Assembly (NCBI RefSeq): GCF_018342065.1
Contig: NZ_JAFDOE010000001.1
Coordinates: forward strand, 682,001-746,000
Reading direction: 5' to 3'
Length of the DNA: 64,000 nucleotides
Origin: Citrobacter sp. FP75
GTDB lineage: Bacteria > Pseudomonadota > Gammaproteobacteria > Enterobacterales > Enterobacteriaceae
The stretch's first letter is position 1. Each line of letters starts with the position of its first letter. The translations under genes and the position numbers were made by a program. The notes under the pieces were generated by a model that saw only the letters and a program-made list of their open reading frames with translations, searched no databases and was not told where the DNA came from. Shown here piece by piece: positions 59,654 through 64,000 of this stretch.

Positions 59654-60171
59654 CTCCTGTGCCCCGCGCCTCTGCGGGGCAATTCCTGACAGATTGATGA
59701 ACGAAAAAACTATTTTTCGTGATGTCTGCTGCGCTGAAATAATTCTGTCATCTCTCTGCAAGAGACTGTATCCGACGATAAGATGGAATTTGGTTAACAA
59801 TAAGTAAAAATATTGTTGCATTGAGAATAAATTCTGTTGTACTTATAAGTAACAGCGGTAGTTCCCGGCAGTGATAGTCATTCACTATGGAGATCGCGAA
59901 TGGTAATGTCCTGTATTGGACTGGTATTTCAGAGCATCGATACTCCCTTACGCGGACGCTTATCTTCCGGTAGCCATCTCGTCACCGCTAAATTCCTCTC
60001 TCTTCCACTTATCCTTGTTACTGACACCCTATACGGTGCGCGTAGCCGTGTGTGGTGTCTTATCCGAAGGCAAGCAATGGCTTACAAGGAAGCCAACCCT
60101 CAGATGTTCGTGCGCATAATCGTGCCGAAGCTGGCGCGTGTGATGTATACCTACAACTCAAGGTGCTATCC
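59654..60171. promoter_or_regulatory. Long upstream region of phoH
   Basis: This 518-base gap starts with the hairpin GCCCCGC/GCGGGGC (59661-59680). A half-conserved Pho box (CTGTCAT-CTCT-CTGCAAG) lies at 59745-59762. From about 59890 on, an open frame of 97 codons (59900-60193) runs over the phoH start with no recognisable product, so I leave it uncalled. The leader may be regulatory; I see no RNA gene I can name. Confidence 0.4.
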
Positions 60172-60960
60172 ATGGGAAGACAAAAAGCAGTGATCAAAGC
60201 TCGTCGCGAAGCAAAACGTGTGCTGAGGCGGGATTCGCGTAGCCATAAGCAACGTGAAGATGAATCGGTCACCTCGCTTGTGCAGATGGGCGGCGTAGAA
60301 TCGATTGGTATGGCGCGTGACAGTCGCGACGCCACGCCAGTCATGGCGCGAAATGAAGCTCAGGCGCACTACCTGAATGCTATTGAGAATAAACAGCTGA
60401 TCTTCGCCACCGGTGAAGCCGGGTGTGGTAAAACCTGGATTAGCGCGGCAAAAGCAGCAGAGGCTCTGATCCACAAAGATGTGGACCGGATCATTGTCAC
60501 CCGTCCAGTTCTGCAAGCTGATGAAGATCTCGGCTTCTTACCTGGAGATGTTTCCGAGAAGTTCGCTCCCTATTTTCGCCCGGTGTATGACGTACTGGTA
60601 AAACGTTTGGGGGCTTCTTTTATGCAATATTGCCTGCGACCTGAGATTGGGAAGGTAGAAATCGCGCCGTTCGCCTATATGCGTGGACGGACCTTTGAAA
60701 ATGCCGTGGTCATTCTTGACGAGGCTCAGAATGTCACTGCTGCGCAAATGAAGATGTTTTTAACTCGCCTCGGGGAGAATGTGACGGTTATCGTTAACGG
60801 GGATGTGACCCAGTGCGATTTACCTGCGCATGTTAAATCCGGGCTAAGCGACGCTTTGGCCCGCTTTGAAGAAGATGAGATGGTTGGGATTATTCGTTTC
60901 AATAAAGACGATTGCGTCCGCTCGGCGCTCTGCCAGCGGACGCTTAACGCTTACAGCTGA
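60172..60960 (+). CDS. phoH: Phosphate-starvation-inducible ATPase PhoH
   Basis: The 262-residue P-loop ATPase of the PhoH family has Walker A ATGEAGCGKTW, Walker B VILDEAQNVTAAQ, and a basic N-terminus (MGRQKAVIKARREAKRVLRR). Cellular role is unclear; the family has been linked to RNA metabolism. The start at ATG 60172 has AAGGTG upstream; an open extension to GTG 60052 gives a poorly conserved 40-residue head and is not chosen. A terminator follows. In K-12 the pga genes come next, whereas here serX does. Confidence 0.94.
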   Translation: MGRQKAVIKARREAKRVLRRDSRSHKQREDESVTSLVQMGGVESIGMARDSRDATPVMARNEAQAHYLNAIENKQLIFATGEAGCGKTWISAAKAAEALIHKDVDRIIVTRPVLQADEDLGFLPGDVSEKFAPYFRPVYDVLVKRLGASFMQYCLRPEIGKVEIAPFAYMRGRTFENAVVILDEAQNVTAAQMKMFLTRLGENVTVIVNGDVTQCDLPAHVKSGLSDALARFEEDEMVGIIRFNKDDCVRSALCQRTLNAYS

Positions 60961-60979
60961 CAGGTTCTGCGTCTTCAAG

Positions 60980-61004
60980 GCCCGGGAAACCGGGCTTTGT
61001 TTTT
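60980..61004 (+). terminator. Terminator after phoH
   Basis: The stem GCCCGG/CCGGGC (60980-60995) with a GAAA loop is followed by TTTGTTTTT, 20 bases after the stop. Confidence 0.9.
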
Positions 61005-61111
61005 ATCAGCAGGAGCATTATTTTTGGTGTGCTCCAGTAAATTACCTGTGCCGTATTGAAGTCGTTATTATTTTCATCAATCCGGTTTAGGGTCTGGCCG
61101 TGCGACAGGCG

Positions 61112-61140
61112 AAAAAAAAGCCCGTACTTGCGTACGAGCT
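61112..61140 (-). terminator. Terminator of serX
   Basis: The stem AGCCCGTAC/GTACGAGCT (one mismatch) around TTGC is followed by eight T on the minus strand. It lies 12 bases beyond the tRNA 3' end. Confidence 0.8.
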
Positions 61141-61152
61141 CTTCTTCAAATA

Positions 61153-61240
61153 TGGCGGTGAGGGAGGGATTCGAACCCTCGATACGTTGCCGTATACACA
61201 CTTTCCAGGCGTGCTCCTTCAGCCACTCGGACACCTCACC
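61153..61240 (-). tRNA. serX: tRNA-Ser (GGA anticodon), serX
   Basis: The 88-base minus-strand gene begins GGTGAGGTGTCCGAGTGGC, has the anticodon loop CTGGAAA with anticodon GGA, a class II variable arm, a GGTTCGAATCC T-arm, and an encoded CCA. Acceptor arms GGTGAGG and CCTCACC pair perfectly. serX is a known island insertion site in enterobacteria; here its flanks are phoH and ghrA with no integrase in between. Confidence 0.98.
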
Positions 61241-61476
61241 ATATTGTTGTTCCTGCGTTAGCGGAACGGGCGCTAATGTAGGGGAAACACCGCCCCGGCG
61301 TCAATCTACTTTTTAAAAAAAACGTGCATTTACACAAACTTCAAGCAACATGAAGCTTAAATAAGCGAGAATTGCTTTTTTTGCCAGCATCCTAAAATTT
61401 GCTATTCTGAAGTTCCCTCGGAAAATGATGATTATAAGTGCGAGAAAGTTCCGCATAACACTGTTCAGGAGTCAAT

Positions 61477-62415
61477 ATGGAAATAATGTTCTATCACCCG
61501 ACATTCGATACGGCCTGGTGGCTGAAGGCGTTGGCTAAGGCAATTCCTGGCGCAAACGTTCGTGAATGGAAGCGGGGTGATAACGCGCATGCCGATTATG
61601 CTCTCGTCTGGCATCCACCGGTTGAAATGCTGGCGGGTCGTAAACTAAAAGCCGTTTTCGCATTGGGCGCTGGCGTGGACTCTATCCTTAGCAAGCTAAA
61701 AGCCCACCCTGAAATGCTGGATGCGTCAATCCCGCTTTTTCGTCTGGAAGATACCGGTATGGGCCTGCAAATGCAGGAATATGCGGTGAGTCAGGTGCTG
61801 CACTGGTTTCGTCGCTTTGACGATTATCAGGAGCTCAAAAGCCAGGCAAAATGGCAACCGCTGCAAGAGTATACCCGCGAGGAGTTCGCCGTCGGGATTA
61901 TGGGGGCAGGGGTGTTAGGGGCGAAAGTGGCTGAAAGTCTGCAAGCCTGGGGCTTCCCGCTGCGCTGCTGGAGCCGTACCCGTAAATCCTGGCCCGGTGT
62001 GGAAAGTTTTGCCGGCACCGCAGAGTTGGGGGCGTTTCTGAATCAAACGCGGGTGCTGATTAATCTTCTGCCAAATACGGCAGAAACGGTCGGTATTATT
62101 AACGCCGGTTTGCTGAATCAATTGCAGGATGGAGCGTACGTGCTTAACCTGGCACGCGGGGTTCATCTGAAAGAAGACGATCTGCTGGCAGCACTTAACG
62201 CAGGGAAGCTGAAAGGGGCCATGCTGGATGTCTACAGCAGTGAGCCGCTGCCGGAGAATAATCCCCTGTGGAAACACCCGCGCGTGGCGATGACGCCGCA
62301 TATTGCCGCCGTAACGCGTCCTGCAGAAGCTGTCGACTATATCTCGCGCACAATTTTAAATCTTGAGAGTGGGAAAGCCGTAACGGGTCAGGTCGATCGC
62401 GTGCGGGGGTATTAA
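61477..62415 (+). CDS. ghrA: Glyoxylate/hydroxypyruvate reductase A
   Basis: The 312-residue NADPH-dependent D-2-hydroxyacid dehydrogenase reduces glyoxylate to glycolate and hydroxypyruvate to glycerate. The nucleotide loop is [13 protein letters not shown]. The catalytic arginine is in [12 protein letters not shown], the glutamate in SSEPLPENN and the histidine in [11 protein letters not shown]. Length equals E. coli GhrA. CAGGAG precedes the ATG. A 125-base inverted-repeat element separates it from ycdX. Confidence 0.96.
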   Translation: MEIMFYHPTFDTAWWLKALAKAIPGANVREWKRGDNAHADYALVWHPPVEMLAGRKLKAVFALGAGVDSILSKLKAHPEMLDASIPLFRLEDTGMGLQMQEYAVSQVLHWFRRFDDYQELKSQAKWQPLQEYTREEFAVGIMGAGVLGAKVAESLQAWGFPLRCWSRTRKSWPGVESFAGTAELGAFLNQTRVLINLLPNTAETVGIINAGLLNQLQDGAYVLNLARGVHLKEDDLLAALNAGKLKGAMLDVYSSEPLPENNPLWKHPRVAMTPHIAAVTRPAEAVDYISRTILNLESGKAVTGQVDRVRGY

Positions 62416-62448
62416 TGTCAGCCCGGCCAGCGCCGGCTTTCGACTAAA

Positions 62449-62573
62449 ATACCCGTCATACTTCAAGTTGCATGTGCGTTAGCTACGGTCGTTCACCCGA
62501 ATCACTTACTGAAGTAAGTGATTCGGGATTTACTCCCTTGCCGCCTGCCTGCAACTCGAATTATTTAGGGTAT
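62449..62573. repeat. Inverted-repeat element between ghrA and ycdX
   Basis: The ends ATACCCGTCATACTTCAAGT and GAATTATTTAGGGTAT form imperfect terminal inverted repeats, with TTGCA/TGCAA continuing inward. The centre has a strong stem, CGAATCACTTAC/GTAAGTGATTCG around TGAA. The element is about 125 bases and has no coding capacity. It resembles the ERIC-like or MITE-type intergenic repeats of Enterobacterales. Confidence 0.7.
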
Positions 62574-62611
62574 TAATGGCGGAGATACCTGCTATCCTTG
62601 ACCAAAAATGA

Positions 62612-63364
<753 letters not shown>

Positions 63365-63387
63365 TCGTTATTAACTGGAATACATCA

Positions 63388-63942
63388 ATGAACGAGTTTT
63401 CTATCCTTTGCCGTGTCCTGGGATCGCTGTTTTATCGCCAACCGCAGGACCCGTTACTGGTTCCCCTTTTTACCTTGATCGGTGAAGGCAAACTGTCGGC
63501 AAGCTGGCCGCTGGAGCAAGATGAACTGCTCGCCCGCTTACAGAAAAGCTGTGACATGCCGCAGTTGGCTGCGGATTACAACGCTCTGTTTGTCGGTGAA
63601 GAGTGTGCGGTGCCGCCTTATCGCAGTGCCTGGGTAGAAGGCGCTAAAGAATCCGACGTTCGCGCATTCCTTTCTGCGCGTGGCATGCCGCTGGCGGATA
63701 CGCCCGCCGATCATATCGGCACCTTGCTGCTGGCGGCGTCCTGGCTTGAAGACCAGTCTGCTGAAGATGAAAGTGAAGCGCTGGAAACGTTATTTACTGA
63801 GTATCTGCTCCCGTGGTGTGGCACGTTTCTTGGTAAAGTGGAAGCGCATGCCAGTACACCATTCTGGCGTACTATGGCGCCGCTGACGCGCGATGCACTG
63901 AGTGCCATGTGGGATGAACTGCAGGAAGATACAGAAGAGTAA
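63388..63942 (+). CDS. ycdY: TorD/DmsD-family redox enzyme maturation chaperone YcdY
   Basis: The 184-residue all-helical protein belongs to the TorD family, with the YNALFVGEECAVPPYRSAW stretch and FTEYLLPWCGTFLGKV near residue 140. E. coli YcdY helps insert zinc into YcdX. It is co-transcribed with ycdX. The remaining 58 bases of the window after its stop are intergenic. Confidence 0.95.
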   Translation: MNEFSILCRVLGSLFYRQPQDPLLVPLFTLIGEGKLSASWPLEQDELLARLQKSCDMPQLAADYNALFVGEECAVPPYRSAWVEGAKESDVRAFLSARGMPLADTPADHIGTLLLAASWLEDQSAEDESEALETLFTEYLLPWCGTFLGKVEAHASTPFWRTMAPLTRDALSAMWDELQEDTEE

Positions 63943-64000
63943 GTGTGATCTTGGTCACCTTATGCTGCAACGCGATTTATCATCTTGCATAAATTGTGTG

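Noticed and set aside
59900..60193. 97-codon open frame upstream of phoH
   Set aside because: It overlaps the phoH start, has no matching family and mixed codon use; kept only as part of the leader observation.

Overview
The window is enterobacterial chromosome from the Escherichia/Salmonella/Citrobacter group, most likely Citrobacter or a close relative. Gene content and order follow the E. coli K-12 21-24 min region (zapC-ycbX-rlmKL-uup-pqiABC-rmf-fabA-ycbZ-matP-ompA-sulA-sxy-yccS-yccF-helD-mgsA-csgI-yccU-hspQ-rlmI-acyP-tusE-yccA, then cbpMA, agp-yccJ-wrbA-ymdF, rutR, putA/putP, efeUOB, phoH, serX, ghrA-ycdX-ycdY). A scsABCD cluster, known from Salmonella and Citrobacter, sits between cbpA and agp. 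The genus is inferred from recalled gene content, not from a search.

Layout: (1) 1-25.2 kb is core backbone: cell division and Ter organisation (zapC, matP, sulA), rRNA and tRNA modification (rlmKL, rlmI, tusE), envelope lipid transport (pqiABC), fatty-acid synthesis (fabA with FadR- and FabR-like sites), ompA with its long leader, ribosome hibernation (rmf). (2) 25.4-38.0 kb is accessory DNA around tRNA-Ser serT (UGA): an OppA/MppA-like binding protein, an alpha/beta hydrolase, a LacI-type regulator with an NhaC-family antiporter and a MalY/PatB-type aminotransferase, then slp-mdtE-mdtF. The last three match part of the E. coli acid fitness island, but the genes that lie between slp and mdtE there are absent. 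E. coli K-12 has hya/app/etk/tor-type genes at this place. (3) 38.1-46.2 kb: cbpA-cbpM, an EmrE-type SMR pump with a TTG start, a DsbA paralogue with a CPSC active site, scsABCD, and a TauE-family permease with an ArsR-type regulator. Together these form a thiol-redox, metal and sulfur stress cluster. (4) 46.2-64 kb is backbone again, but rutABCDEFG (between ymdF and rutR) and pgaABCD (after phoH) of K-12 are absent. putA and putP diverge from a 422-bp region with four PutA-operator-like hexamers and an unexplained codon-biased antisense stretch. efeU, frameshifted in K-12, is intact, so efeUOB should be a functional Fur-controlled iron importer.

No CRISPR array, insertion sequence, integrase or rRNA gene was seen. 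I found no wholly new multi-gene system. The most promising leads are the LacI/NhaC/MalY unit with a clear operator-like palindrome, the relocated slp-mdtEF module, the expanded scs neighbourhood, and the coding-like remnant upstream of putP. All names rest on recalled sequence similarity, and no database was searched.
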